From NCBI RefSeq assembly GCF_900142675.1, contig NZ_FRBS01000001.1, forward strand, positions 1,109,515 through 1,173,514: a stretch of 64,000 nucleotides of DNA, read 5' to 3'. Source of the stretch: Shouchella rhizosphaerae (GTDB taxonomy: Bacteria > Bacillota > Bacilli > Bacillales > Bacillaceae_D). Shown piece after piece: positions 26,457 to 35,366 of the stretch. The translations under genes and the position numbers were made by a program. Under the pieces are notes generated by a model that saw only the letters and a list, made by a program, of their open reading frames with translations, was not told the DNA's origin and did no database searches. Position 1 is the first letter of the stretch; each line of letters opens with the position of its first letter.

Positions 26457-26885
26457 TTATTTGCAGTACGTGTCGACTGCCTGTTCTAGCTTCTGCACCA
26501 CTTCAATTGGCTCATGGCCTTCAATTTCATGGCGCTCAACCATTGTTTGGATTTGGCCGTCTTTTAGCAATGCAAATGAAGGCGAAGATGGTCCATATCC
26601 TGTAAAGAACTCACGCGCCCGTGCCGTCGCTTCTTTATCTTGGCCAGCAAATACAGTTACAAAACGATCAGGTTGTGTTTCGTAATTTTTCATATAAGCT
26701 GCCGCTGGGCGGGCAATCCCGCCTGCGCACCCGCATACGGAATTGACCATCACGAGCGTTGTTCCTTTTTGTGTTAATACCTCTTCGACTTCTTCAGCGG
26801 TTTTTAGTTCCGTATAACCAGCGTGAACCATATCATTGCGCGCCTCTTGGACGACGTCATTCATAAAAAAATTAAACTGTTGCAT
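26457..26885 (-). CDS. brxB: Bacilliredoxin BrxB
   Basis: 142-residue thioredoxin-like protein with the CGC active site (Cys51-Gly-Cys53 in [13 protein letters not shown]) of the YphP/YqiW family. These proteins remove bacillithiol from oxidised protein cysteines. I call BrxB rather than BrxA because the gene follows the branched-chain dehydrogenase E2 gene, the place of yqiW in B. subtilis. It has its own promoter at 26914-26942 and its own terminator. Confidence 0.9.
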   Translation of the reverse strand: MQQFNFFMNDVVQEARNDMVHAGYTELKTAEEVEEVLTQKGTTLVMVNSVCGCAGGIARPAAAYMKNYETQPDRFVTVFAGQDKEATARAREFFTGYGPSSPSFALLKDGQIQTMVERHEIEGHEPIEVVQKLEQAVDTYCK

Positions 26886-26913
26886 GTTTCGCCCTCCTTT
26901 TTGTTCTGACCTT

Positions 26914-26942
26914 ATTGTAAGCTGCTCGCTTTTATTTCACAA
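26914..26942 (-). promoter_or_regulatory. Promoter of brxB
   Basis: TTGTGA, 17-bp spacer, TACAAT on the minus strand, about 30 bp upstream of the ATG. Confidence 0.6.
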
Positions 26943-26998
26943 GCAATGCGTTTCCGTGGTCCCCATTTTGTAGACTTAAGCTGCCAGGAACTGCTTGG

Positions 26999-28255
26999 TT
27001 AATAAATGGATGTCGAATCCTCGTTCATTTGTTCTAACCGACGTTTCATCGATGCGAGGAACCGGCCGCAAACGAGGCCGTCTAACACACGGTGGTCCAG
27101 CGACAAGCACAAGTTGACCATATGGCGAATCGCAATGACGTCGCCTTCTTCCGTTTCGCGGACAACGGGGCGCTTGACAATTGATTCGACTGAAAGGATC
27201 GCTGCTTGGGGGCTGTTTATAATGGGCTGTGACAAGATTGATCCAAACGAGCCTGTATTGTTGAGCGTAAACGTTCCTCCTTGCATGTCGGCTCCAGTCA
27301 ATTTCCCAGTGCGTGCTTTTTTCGCCAATTCATCGGCTTTTTTGGCCAGCCCTTTTATTGTTAACTCATCGGCCTGATGAATAACAGGAACGTACAAAGC
27401 ATCCTCCGTTGCCACCGCTAACGAAAGATTGATGTCTTTTTTGCGGACGATGGTTGTGCCGTTCCATTGGGCGTTGATTTCTGGAAATTCTTTTAGCGCT
27501 TCGACGCATGCTTTCATGAAAAAAGGAAAATACGTTAGCGAAATCCCCTCTTGTTCTTTAAATGCGGCCTTTTTCTTATCACGGAGCTTGACGAGATTGG
27601 TTACGTCCACTTCCACCATTGTCCAAGCATGAGGCACTTCCATTTTGCTTTTAACCATGTTTTCAGCAATCGCTTTGCGTACACCTGTGACTGGGATTTC
27701 CTGGTCGTGGGCTGCTATTGCTTGAGAAGGTGTGCTGCGAACGGGTTCCTGTTGCTTTGCCTGCGCTGGCGGTTGTTGCGGCTCCGGTGTATGGTTGCCA
27801 GCGATATAAGCTTCAACGTCTTTCCTTGTAATGCGTCCGCCTCTGCCGCTTCCAGAAATGGTCGTAAGGTCGAGCCCATGTTCTTGGGCCAATCGGACAA
27901 CAGCTGGCGAATAACGGCTTTTTTGGCTAGCTTCCGCTTTTGTTTGCTCTTTCGCCGGGGGATTAGGCTTTTGTTCCGTTTTGATTTCCTTGTTGCTTTC
28001 CTCGGCCTCGCTGCTCGCTTCTTCTACAATGGTGCAAATGTCAACGCCGACAGCAACTGTTTCATTTTCGTCAACAAGCAACTGTTCAATCGTACCTGTA
28101 TAGGAGGAAGGAATTTCTGCGCTCACTTTATCCGTTAACACTTCAGCAATCGGCTCATACTTTTGGACGGTGTCGCCTGGTCCAACTAGCCACCTGCTGA
28201 TCGTCCCTTCCGTTACGCTTTCGCCTAATTGAGGCATCGTCATTTTTGTCGCCAC
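26999..28255 (-). CDS. bfmBB: Branched-chain 2-oxoacid dehydrogenase E2
   Basis: Dihydrolipoyl acyltransferase of 418 residues, the core of the complex that turns keto acids of Val, Leu and Ile into branched acyl-CoA, the primers of branched fatty acids. Domains: lipoyl domain 1-80 with lysine in EVLTDKVSAEI; Glu/Lys/Pro-rich linker; peripheral-subunit-binding domain ~118-155 (SPAVVRLAQEHGLDL, GSGRGGRITRKDV); Ala/Pro/Gln linker; catalytic domain with SLDHRVLDG near the end. Start is ATG 28255 preceded by AAGGAGG. It lies 12 bp after the E1 beta gene. Confidence 0.93.
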   Translation of the reverse strand: MATKMTMPQLGESVTEGTISRWLVGPGDTVQKYEPIAEVLTDKVSAEIPSSYTGTIEQLLVDENETVAVGVDICTIVEEASSEAEESNKEIKTEQKPNPPAKEQTKAEASQKSRYSPAVVRLAQEHGLDLTTISGSGRGGRITRKDVEAYIAGNHTPEPQQPPAQAKQQEPVRSTPSQAIAAHDQEIPVTGVRKAIAENMVKSKMEVPHAWTMVEVDVTNLVKLRDKKKAAFKEQEGISLTYFPFFMKACVEALKEFPEINAQWNGTTIVRKKDINLSLAVATEDALYVPVIHQADELTIKGLAKKADELAKKARTGKLTGADMQGGTFTLNNTGSFGSILSQPIINSPQAAILSVESIVKRPVVRETEEGDVIAIRHMVNLCLSLDHRVLDGLVCGRFLASMKRRLEQMNEDSTSIY

Positions 28256-28267
28256 GGTTCTACCTCC

Positions 28268-29251
28268 TTAAAACTCAGCAAGTTTGCGGATCGCACGCTC
28301 CACTTTATCAGGGTTAATCATAAATTCTTTTTCTAGCGTAGGCGCATAAGGCATGGCTGGGATGTCAGGCCCGGCCAGACGCTCAATTGGCGCATCTAAA
28401 TCAAATAGGCAATGTTCCGCAATAATAGCGGCTACTTCACCAAGGACACTGCCCTCTTTATTGTCTTCTGTGATAAGCAAGACTTTTCCTGTTTTGCTTG
28501 CTGCTGCTTTAATCGCTTCCTGGTCAAGCGGATAAACAGTGCGCAAATCGAGAATATGGGTCGAAATTCCATCTTTTTCTAGTCTTTCAGCCGCTTGCAA
28601 GGCGAAATGGACAGCCAATCCATACGTAATGACCGTCACATCGTCTCCTTCCCGTTTTACATCAGCTTTGCCAATTGGCAACGTGTATTCCTCTTCAGGC
28701 ACTTCGCCTTTAATTAATCGGTAAGCCCGTTTATGTTCTAAAAACAATACTGGATCATCGAGTTGAATCGACGCTTTCAAAAGACCTTTGACATCGTAAG
28801 GAGTCGAAGGCATCACCACTTTCAGCCCTGGCGTACTTGAAAACAGTGCTTCAATGCTTTGCGAATGGTAAAGGGCGCCGTGAATGCCGCCACCATAAGG
28901 AGCACGAATCGTCACTGGGCATGACCAATCATTGTTGGAGCGATAACGGATTTTGGCTGCTTCCGAAATAATTTGGTTAAAAGCTGGCATAATAAAATCA
29001 GCAAACTGCATTTCTGCGACTGGCCGCATGCCGTACATGGCTGCGCCAATTGCCACACCAGCGATCGCTGATTCCGCAAGGGGCGTGTCAATGACGCGTT
29101 CTTCACCGAAGCGTTCATATAACCCTTTTGTCGCCCGGAAAACGCCGCCGCGTTTGCCGACATCTTCCCCAAGCACAAATACGCGTTTATCTTTTTCCAT
29201 TTCCTCTTCGAGTGCTCTTGTGACAGCCTCTATATAGGACATTACGGCCAT
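28268..29251 (-). CDS. bfmBAB: Branched-chain 2-oxoacid dehydrogenase E1 beta
   Basis: 327-residue beta subunit of the thiamine-diphosphate E1. Signature GEDVGKRGGVFRATKGLYERF at residues ~28-48 (in part), DTPLAESAIAGVAIGAA, and ITEDNKEGSVLGEVAA in the C-terminal transketolase domain. It overlaps the stop of the alpha gene by 1 bp (TAATG), so translation is coupled. Neighbours bcd, lpdV and E2, and the clear difference from pdhB at the left end, assign it to the branched-chain complex. Confidence 0.94.
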   Translation of the reverse strand: MAVMSYIEAVTRALEEEMEKDKRVFVLGEDVGKRGGVFRATKGLYERFGEERVIDTPLAESAIAGVAIGAAMYGMRPVAEMQFADFIMPAFNQIISEAAKIRYRSNNDWSCPVTIRAPYGGGIHGALYHSQSIEALFSSTPGLKVVMPSTPYDVKGLLKASIQLDDPVLFLEHKRAYRLIKGEVPEEEYTLPIGKADVKREGDDVTVITYGLAVHFALQAAERLEKDGISTHILDLRTVYPLDQEAIKAAASKTGKVLLITEDNKEGSVLGEVAAIIAEHCLFDLDAPIERLAGPDIPAMPYAPTLEKEFMINPDKVERAIRKLAEF

Positions 29252-30252
29252 TAGTTTGCCTCCTCGCTATACACATGCAAATAAGCGGTTTCCGGGGCAG
29301 CATAAGCAGCCTTTTCCGCATAATCAGTTGCTTCGTCGACGATTTGTTTCACTTCTTCTTCCAACGTTTCCATTCCAGTGGCATCGATTGTTCCTGACTC
29401 TAATAAATAGGTTGCAAATGTGGCAAGCGGGTCTTTTTCTTTTGCTTTTGCCACTTCTTCCCGTGAGCGATAAGCGCGGTCATCGTCATCGCTTGAATGA
29501 GGTGTCAAGCGGTAAGAAACGGTTTCGATCAAAGAAGGTCCTTCCCCACGCCGTGCCCTGTCCGCTGCTGTTTTGACTGCTTCATATACGGCAAGAGGGT
29601 CGTTGCCGTCCACCGTTACCCCTGGCATCCCGTAGCCTACTGCCCGGTCTGCGACATGCTCGCATGCTAATTGCTTTTCAATTGGGACGCTAATGGCGTA
29701 TTTGTTGTTTTCACACATAAAAATGACAGGAAGTTTATGGACGCCGGCAAAGTTGGCCCCTTCATGAAAGTCACCTTGGTTAGACGATCCTTCGCCAAAC
29801 GTTGTCAACGTGACGAAATTCTTGCCCTCTAGCCTGCCCGCAAGTGAGATCCCGACCGCATGGGGGACTTGTGTGGTCACGGGAGAAGAACCAGTGACGA
29901 TCCGGTTTTTCTTCTGACCGAAATGCCCTGGCATTTGCCGGCCGCCGGAACTTGGATCTTCCGCTTTCGCAAAGCCAGAAAGCATCAAATCTCTCGCTGA
30001 CATGCCAAATGCCAGCACCACGCCCATATCGCGATAGTACGGGAGAACGTAATCAACATCGCGATTTAAGGCAAAGGCAGCGCCGACTTGGGCCGCTTCT
30101 TGACCTTGGCAGGAAATGACGAATGGGATTTTACCGGCCCGATTTAAGAGCCACATCCGCTCATCAATTCGTCTTGCAAGCAACATCGTCTTGTACATTT
30201 CCACCACTTCAGCATCGCTTAATCCAAGCGTTTCATGTTTTTTGTTCGTCAT
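29251..30252 (-). CDS. bfmBAA: Branched-chain 2-oxoacid dehydrogenase E1 alpha
   Basis: 333-residue alpha subunit with the thiamine-diphosphate loop (TFGEGSSNQGDFHEGANFAG, later CENNKYAIS). Start ATG 30252 (MTNKKHETLGLSDAEV) follows AGAGGGG; the 13 codons upstream would overlap lpdV and have no site. It is 13 bp after lpdV ends. The glycine-rich TPP loop begins with GEG instead of GDG, as is seen in this subfamily. Confidence 0.93.
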   Translation of the reverse strand: MTNKKHETLGLSDAEVVEMYKTMLLARRIDERMWLLNRAGKIPFVISCQGQEAAQVGAAFALNRDVDYVLPYYRDMGVVLAFGMSARDLMLSGFAKAEDPSSGGRQMPGHFGQKKNRIVTGSSPVTTQVPHAVGISLAGRLEGKNFVTLTTFGEGSSNQGDFHEGANFAGVHKLPVIFMCENNKYAISVPIEKQLACEHVADRAVGYGMPGVTVDGNDPLAVYEAVKTAADRARRGEGPSLIETVSYRLTPHSSDDDDRAYRSREEVAKAKEKDPLATFATYLLESGTIDATGMETLEEEVKQIVDEATDYAEKAAYAAPETAYLHVYSEEAN

Positions 30253-30265
30253 CTTCCCATCCCCT

Positions 30266-31687
30266 CTACTTATGGATTGCATACCCATCAACTGCCAGCG
30301 CCGCTTCGCCGATCGCTTCTGCTAAAGTCGGGTGCGGGTGTACGGTTTCTGCTAGCTCAAAGTCCGCTGCATCAAGGAATTTTGCAAGCGCCGCTTCACT
30401 AATTAAATCCGTTGCGTGCGTGCCAATAATATGGACGCCTAATAAATCGCTTGTGTCTTTATCGGCAATCAATTTGACAAAACCGCCTGCCTCGCCATGA
30501 ATAAGGGCTTTGCCGTTCATCGCAAACGGAAATGTTCCAATTTTCACAGCATGGCCTGCTTCTCTCGCCTGCGTTTCTGTCATTCCCACTTGTGCCGCTT
30601 CAGGAAAACTGTACACACATGAAGGAACAGCAAGCGGATCAACTGGTTCGACCTGTTTGCCAATGATATGGGAAACAGCGGCAATGCCTTCATGGGCAGC
30701 GACATGGGCAAGCTGCAAACCGCCGACACAGTCGCCAACGGCATAAATGTGTGATTCCTTTGTTTGCCCATATTCATTTACAGCAATGCAGCCATGTGCC
30801 AAGGCGATGTCTGTATTGTCAATGCCAATGTCAGAGACATTGGCGACACGGCCGATGGCGACAAGCATTTTATCTGCTTCAATGGTATGTTCTTCTTGAT
30901 TTTGGTGCACAGTCGCCTTTATGCCTGAACTTGTCGTGGCCACCGTTTGTTCATCTAATTGGGCGTTCGTATAAAACACGACCCCTCGCGCTTTCAGCTG
31001 TTTTTCCATTTCTGCCGCTACCGCTTGATCTGCTGTTGGCAAAATCGTTTCACTTGCTTCGACAACGGTGACGCTGACGCCAAAGTCAACAAGCATTGAA
31101 GCCCATTCAATCCCAATCACACCGCCGCCAACAATCACCATCGACGCGGGTAGCTCTTTTAGCTGCAAAACGTCATCGGAGCTTAAAATTTGTTTGCCAT
31201 CAAAGGGTGTATGCGGAAGTGGTCTTGGTACCGACCCTGTTGCCAAAATGACATTTTTGCCAATAAGCATTTGATTGTCGCCATTAGCCAAATCAACTGA
31301 TATGGTGCCTGGACTCGGCGAAAAAATCGATGGCCCGAGCATCCGCCCTCTTCCTTCGTACACATCGATTTTCCCTTTTGACATTAACGCCTTTACCCCT
31401 TGCGCTAAACGATCAACAATCTCTTGTTTCCGTTTTTGCGCACCGGCAAAATCAAATGCGACTGGTCCCGTTGCGACGCCAAACACGCTTGCTTCTTTGG
31501 CGGTGCGCAGCACTTCCGCGCTTCTTAGCAATGCTTTACTTGGGATGCAGCCTTTATGCAAGCATGTGCCTCCTAGCAATGCTTGTTCCACGAGCGCTGT
31601 TTTCAACCCTTCTTGGGCGGCGCGAATTGCGCTCACATAGCCACCAATGCCGCCTCCGACAATGACAAGGTCGTAGTTTTCCGCCAT
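30266..31687 (-). CDS. lpdV: Dihydrolipoyl dehydrogenase (branched-chain complex)
   Basis: E3 flavoprotein, 473 residues. It reoxidises dihydrolipoyl-E2 with NAD+. FAD fold VIVGGGIGGYVSAIRA at residues 8-23, redox disulfide GGTCLHKGCIPSK, NAD fold VIVGGGVIGIEWASML, and the C-terminal dimer-interface HPHPTLAEA with the catalytic His. Inside the bcd/bfmB operon, so dedicated to the branched-chain complex; the pyruvate complex would have its own pdhD beyond the left edge. Confidence 0.95.
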   Translation of the reverse strand: MAENYDLVIVGGGIGGYVSAIRAAQEGLKTALVEQALLGGTCLHKGCIPSKALLRSAEVLRTAKEASVFGVATGPVAFDFAGAQKRKQEIVDRLAQGVKALMSKGKIDVYEGRGRMLGPSIFSPSPGTISVDLANGDNQMLIGKNVILATGSVPRPLPHTPFDGKQILSSDDVLQLKELPASMVIVGGGVIGIEWASMLVDFGVSVTVVEASETILPTADQAVAAEMEKQLKARGVVFYTNAQLDEQTVATTSSGIKATVHQNQEEHTIEADKMLVAIGRVANVSDIGIDNTDIALAHGCIAVNEYGQTKESHIYAVGDCVGGLQLAHVAAHEGIAAVSHIIGKQVEPVDPLAVPSCVYSFPEAAQVGMTETQAREAGHAVKIGTFPFAMNGKALIHGEAGGFVKLIADKDTSDLLGVHIIGTHATDLISEAALAKFLDAADFELAETVHPHPTLAEAIGEAALAVDGYAIHK

Positions 31688-31706
31688 TTAGCCCACCTCT
31701 TCCTGC

Positions 31707-32804
31707 TTACTTTTTCCTCGAAAGGATGTGATGCTCATTTTGCAAAAACGTCCCTCTTGCATAACGGACCCGCTCGATCCGCTGCTCGGCCATACGGTCA
31801 GCCGCTTGAAACGTTGGGATATTTTCTTCCTTGGCAATTTCAAACACACGGGCGACATTATCATAAATGCCCTCGACTTTTTTAAATGCCCGGTCACGAT
31901 TATATCCGTTTAGCTCATCCGCTACATTAATGACGCCGCCAGCATTAATAACGTAATCAGGAGCATATACGATCCCCATTTCTTGCAGGCGAACACCATG
32001 CTTTTCTTCTTTAAGCTGATTGTTAGCAGCACCGGCAATGACTGATGCCTTCAGCTTGGCAAGGGAATCATCGTTAATGACGCCTCCAAGGGCGCATGGC
32101 GCGAAAATATCGCATTTGATGCTGTAAATCTCAGTTGGATCAACGGCAGTAGCACCAAAATCGGCAACAGCCCTCTCTACAGACGGTTTATGAATATCGG
32201 TTACAATCAGCTCAGCTCCATCTTTATGGAGGTATTTGCAGAGATTGTAAGCAACATTGCCTACTCCTTGGACTGCTATCGTCTTCCCAGCTAAGTCCTC
32301 AGAACCAAACCCTTCTTTCGCTGCCGCTTTCATCCCTACATAAACACCATAAGCGGTCACTGGAGAAGGATTTCCCGAAGCGCCAAATGCCGGCGAAATC
32401 CCGGTCACATAGTCTGTTTCCTGATGGATCATATCCATATCTTCAACGGTCGTGCCCACATCCTCAGCTGTAATGTAACGGCCATTAAGCCCTTGGATAT
32501 AGCGGCCAAACGCCCGGAACATTTCCTCATTTTTATCTGAGCGTGGATCGCCAATAATCACAGCTTTTCCTCCGCCCAAATTCAGCCCAGCAGCGGCGTT
32601 TTTATACGTCATCCCTCTAGCCAGACGGAGCACATCTTCAATCGCTTCCTCTTCCGTGGCGTATTTCCACATTCTTGTTCCCCCTAACGCAGGCCCAAGT
32701 GTGGTGTCATGAATCGCAATGATTGCTTTTAATCCTGACGTTTTATCTTGACACACGACTACTTGTTCGTAATCGCGCTCTACCATCTTTGCAAATAATT
32801 CCAT
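31707..32804 (-). CDS. bcd: Branched-chain amino acid (leucine) dehydrogenase
   Basis: NAD-dependent oxidative deaminase of Leu, Val and Ile, 365 residues. Catalytic region [12 protein letters not shown] with the preceding Lys in [17 protein letters not shown], and the NAD fold [11 protein letters not shown]. Start ATG 32804 ([14 protein letters not shown]) follows AAGGGGG. First gene of the operon behind a sigma-54 promoter. In B. subtilis ptb precedes and buk follows bcd; both are missing here, so the next gene is directly lpdV. Confidence 0.95.
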   Translation of the reverse strand: MELFAKMVERDYEQVVVCQDKTSGLKAIIAIHDTTLGPALGGTRMWKYATEEEAIEDVLRLARGMTYKNAAAGLNLGGGKAVIIGDPRSDKNEEMFRAFGRYIQGLNGRYITAEDVGTTVEDMDMIHQETDYVTGISPAFGASGNPSPVTAYGVYVGMKAAAKEGFGSEDLAGKTIAVQGVGNVAYNLCKYLHKDGAELIVTDIHKPSVERAVADFGATAVDPTEIYSIKCDIFAPCALGGVINDDSLAKLKASVIAGAANNQLKEEKHGVRLQEMGIVYAPDYVINAGGVINVADELNGYNRDRAFKKVEGIYDNVARVFEIAKEENIPTFQAADRMAEQRIERVRYARGTFLQNEHHILSRKK

Positions 32805-32863
32805 GTTTTGGTCCCCCTTCACTCAAGCTATGGCTCTATTGCCGCTTGGTCCTTAAACAAACA

Positions 32864-32880
32864 TGCAAAAGATATGCCAA
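32864..32880 (-). promoter_or_regulatory. Sigma-54 promoter of the bcd operon
   Basis: On the minus strand TTGGCATATCTTTTGC: the invariant GG (-24) and GC (-12) are separated by exactly 10 bp, and the flanks fit TTGGCA-N5-TTGC. It lies about 60 bp before bcd and downstream of the activator gene bkdR. Confidence 0.9.
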
Positions 32881-32919
32881 TCTTTTAGGGATAAAAATAC
32901 CTAACATTGGCTGCTATTT

Positions 32920-32955
32920 CCTGCACGTTTTTGCAGGCATGCATATTTTTGCAGG
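32920..32955 (-). promoter_or_regulatory. Probable BkdR upstream activating sequence (tandem repeat)
   Basis: Two 18-bp direct repeats containing palindromes: CCTGCAAAAACGTGCAGG and CCTGCAAAAATATGCA on the minus strand. They sit between the bkdR stop codon and the sigma-54 promoter, on about the same DNA face. Enhancer-binding proteins use such paired sites; binding by BkdR is inferred. Confidence 0.7.
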
Positions 32956-32960
32956 CAAAA

Positions 32961-34934
32961 TTATGCGAGGTTGTATTTTTCAAGCTTGTAATAGAGCGAG
33001 CGAATGGAAATCCCAAGTAGTTTCGCCGCTTCTGTCTTTACACCATCTACTTCAGCAAGCGTACGTCGCAAATGTTCCTTTTCTTTTTCAGCTAAAAACG
33101 CCTGAAGTTGTTTTGGAGCTGCAGCATCGCTTTCTTCCCTTTTGCCTGACTGGCCAAATTCCTGGGGCAGCGAGACATCTGTTAATTCTGTCGCGCCAAG
33201 GTCCATGTAAATCATCGAACGGGCGAGGACATTTTCAAGTTCGCGAACATTCCCCGGCCAATAATACCCTTCAAAACGGGAAAGAACAAGTTTTGAAATC
33301 GACTGGATGTTATGGCCATAATCTAAATTTAACTTTCTAAGAAGATGGTCAATTAACGCAGGCAAATCACTTAGCCGCTCACGCAAAGGGGGAATCCGGA
33401 TTGGCAATTTATTCAGCCGGTAATACAAATCTTCTCGAAATCGTCTTTCACGAATTGCTCCCTCTAAATCGACATTTGTGGCAGCGATAACACGGACATG
33501 GATAGGAATGGGCTTTGTGCCACCGACCCGGACGATTTCCTGTTCTTGTAAAACACGCAGCAGTTTGGCTTGTGTATTAGGAGACATTTCTCCAATTTCG
33601 TCTAAAAAAATGCTGCCATGCTCTGCTTCTTCAAACAACCCTTTCTTCCCAGACTTTAATGCTCCTGAGAAAGCACCTTGTTCATAGCCAAACAGCTCTG
33701 ACTCAAGCAGCGTCTCAGTCAATGCTGCACAATTTACGCGAACAAATGGCTGCCCTTTCCGTTCGCTTTCGTTATGTATCGCATGGGCAAACAATTCTTT
33801 CCCTGTACCTGTTTCCCCTAACAGCAAAATAGGAAACGACGTTTTCGCGCCGCGCTTTGCTTGTTCAATCGCAAAGGCCATTTCTTTCGAAGTGCCGACA
33901 ATTTCGGAAAAGGAATAGGTCGCCTCCAATGTTGCCAGCCGTTTTTGTGCATGTTGTAACTGGGACGATAGGCGATTCAATTCAGACACATCATGGATGA
34001 CACCGATGCTTCCTTTCAGTTCGCCATCAACAACTACAGGGGCTACATTCACGATGACATCTTTTTTATGGGGCCCTAATTTCAACCGTGCCCCACGGAC
34101 AGGTTTTTTCGTCCGCAACACTTGCATATGGATGCTTTCCCCTTCAGAGATGTCAGCTGTTGCCGGCTGACCGATTATTTGATCGCTGTCAAGCCCAGTC
34201 AGCTTTGTATAAGCGGGATTAACCATTAAGCCTGTCCCGTTCTCATCAACGACTGAAATCGCATCGTTGGATGAATTTATGATTGCTTCGAGCATCGTTT
34301 GAATGCTACGCAAGTCCGTGACTTGCTCGGCCAATTGCGTCGCTTCCGTCACATCTTTAAAGACTGCAATTGCGCCGCTACACGCGCCGCCAAAAATAAG
34401 GGGCACACGCGTCGTGACAATAACCGTGCCATTATCAAATTCATGCAATTGGTTATACTCCGGTTGTTGTGTTTCGATCACCCGTGGTAAGCCGCTCGAA
34501 GGCAAAAGTGTTTGAATTGGCTTGCCAATTGCTTTAGCAAGTTCAACGCCAGCCATATGTGCTGCGGCTTCATTCATAAATTGAACTTGGGCAAAACGAT
34601 TGACAACAATCATCCCGTCTTGAATCGCATGAATTGCTTTTTTCATGAGCAAGTCGTCTTTGATTGCTTCCAGCACTTTTTCCCACGCCATTTGGAACGT
34701 CCATCTTTTTACACAGAATGAATCCCAGCGCGGATCATCGCTAATAGCAACGTCGGCTGGTTGTATCCCTTCTTGTGCATCAGGGTAACAAGGCAGTCGA
34801 TGCTTTTTGGCAAGCACTTGAATCGGGGCATCATTTGATATTACTGCGATTGACGTAAACAATTCTAATTGCAAAAGCACGGCTAGCAACTGTTTTGATT
34901 CATTGCCAGAGCCTACAAAAATTGCGCTGTTCAC
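32961..34934 (-). CDS. bkdR: Sigma-54-dependent activator BkdR
   Basis: 657-residue enhancer-binding protein. N-terminal region of PrpR/ACT-like character, one or two PAS domains (MKKAIHAIQDGMIVVNRFAQ; INSSNDAISVVDENGTGLMV), AAA+ domain with Walker A GETGTGKE, Walker B IFLDEIGEM, and a Fis-type helix-turn-helix at the end (EAAKLLGISIRSLYYKLEKY). The sigma-54-contacting GAFTGA loop is GAFSGA here. GTG start after GGGGTG. It activates the downstream bcd operon; the PAS or N-terminal part probably senses branched-chain metabolites. Confidence 0.93.
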   Translation of the reverse strand: MNSAIFVGSGNESKQLLAVLLQLELFTSIAVISNDAPIQVLAKKHRLPCYPDAQEGIQPADVAISDDPRWDSFCVKRWTFQMAWEKVLEAIKDDLLMKKAIHAIQDGMIVVNRFAQVQFMNEAAAHMAGVELAKAIGKPIQTLLPSSGLPRVIETQQPEYNQLHEFDNGTVIVTTRVPLIFGGACSGAIAVFKDVTEATQLAEQVTDLRSIQTMLEAIINSSNDAISVVDENGTGLMVNPAYTKLTGLDSDQIIGQPATADISEGESIHMQVLRTKKPVRGARLKLGPHKKDVIVNVAPVVVDGELKGSIGVIHDVSELNRLSSQLQHAQKRLATLEATYSFSEIVGTSKEMAFAIEQAKRGAKTSFPILLLGETGTGKELFAHAIHNESERKGQPFVRVNCAALTETLLESELFGYEQGAFSGALKSGKKGLFEEAEHGSIFLDEIGEMSPNTQAKLLRVLQEQEIVRVGGTKPIPIHVRVIAATNVDLEGAIRERRFREDLYYRLNKLPIRIPPLRERLSDLPALIDHLLRKLNLDYGHNIQSISKLVLSRFEGYYWPGNVRELENVLARSMIYMDLGATELTDVSLPQEFGQSGKREESDAAAPKQLQAFLAEKEKEHLRRTLAEVDGVKTEAAKLLGISIRSLYYKLEKYNLA

Positions 34935-35102
34935 TCTATCACCCCAAAATTAGGACTTGGTCATATACGCTGCTATTAGTTCTTTAAGTATCGTACAATT
35001 ACGCCCAGGATGCAACTAATACATGTACTTTTTTGGCAAACTCCTTTACAATAGAGAAAGAATACTCCAGAAACAAAGCGACTTTTTGAAAGTTGGGATA
35101 TC

Positions 35103-35345
35103 ATGGGCAGAGTGATCGCTTTATGCATATTGCTTATTCCGATTATCGGCGCTGGCTATGGAATCAAGCTAATGCGCGACGCCTTTTTCTTTATTCAACA
35201 ACCGCCTTATCCGGCCATTTGGGTTCAGTTTTTGGCAGGATTGCTCTTTTTTGCGTTAGGGATGTGGTTTTTGGCCGGTTTTATTTTTCACCGTGATAAA
35301 AAACGAGGAAAAGTCACTCGTTCATTTACGCGAAAAAAAGCATAG
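35103..35345 (+). CDS. yqzF: DUF2627 membrane protein YqzF
   Basis: 80-residue protein with two membrane helices (VIALCILLIPIIGAGYGIKL and LAGLLFFALGMWFLAGFIF) and a basic tail (HRDKKRGKVTRSFTRKKA). It matches the DUF2627/YqzF family, which sits near bkdR in Bacillus too. Function unknown. Diverges from bkdR. Confidence 0.82.
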   Translation: MGRVIALCILLIPIIGAGYGIKLMRDAFFFIQQPPYPAIWVQFLAGLLFFALGMWFLAGFIFHRDKKRGKVTRSFTRKKA

Positions 35346-35366
35346 CGAGCTCGTTATGCTTTTTAT
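35335..35366. terminator. Bidirectional terminator after yqzF
   Basis: AAAGCATAGCGAG / CTCGTTATGCTTT with flanking A- and T-runs; it also serves the convergent membrane gene, whose stop codon it overlaps. Confidence 0.85.
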
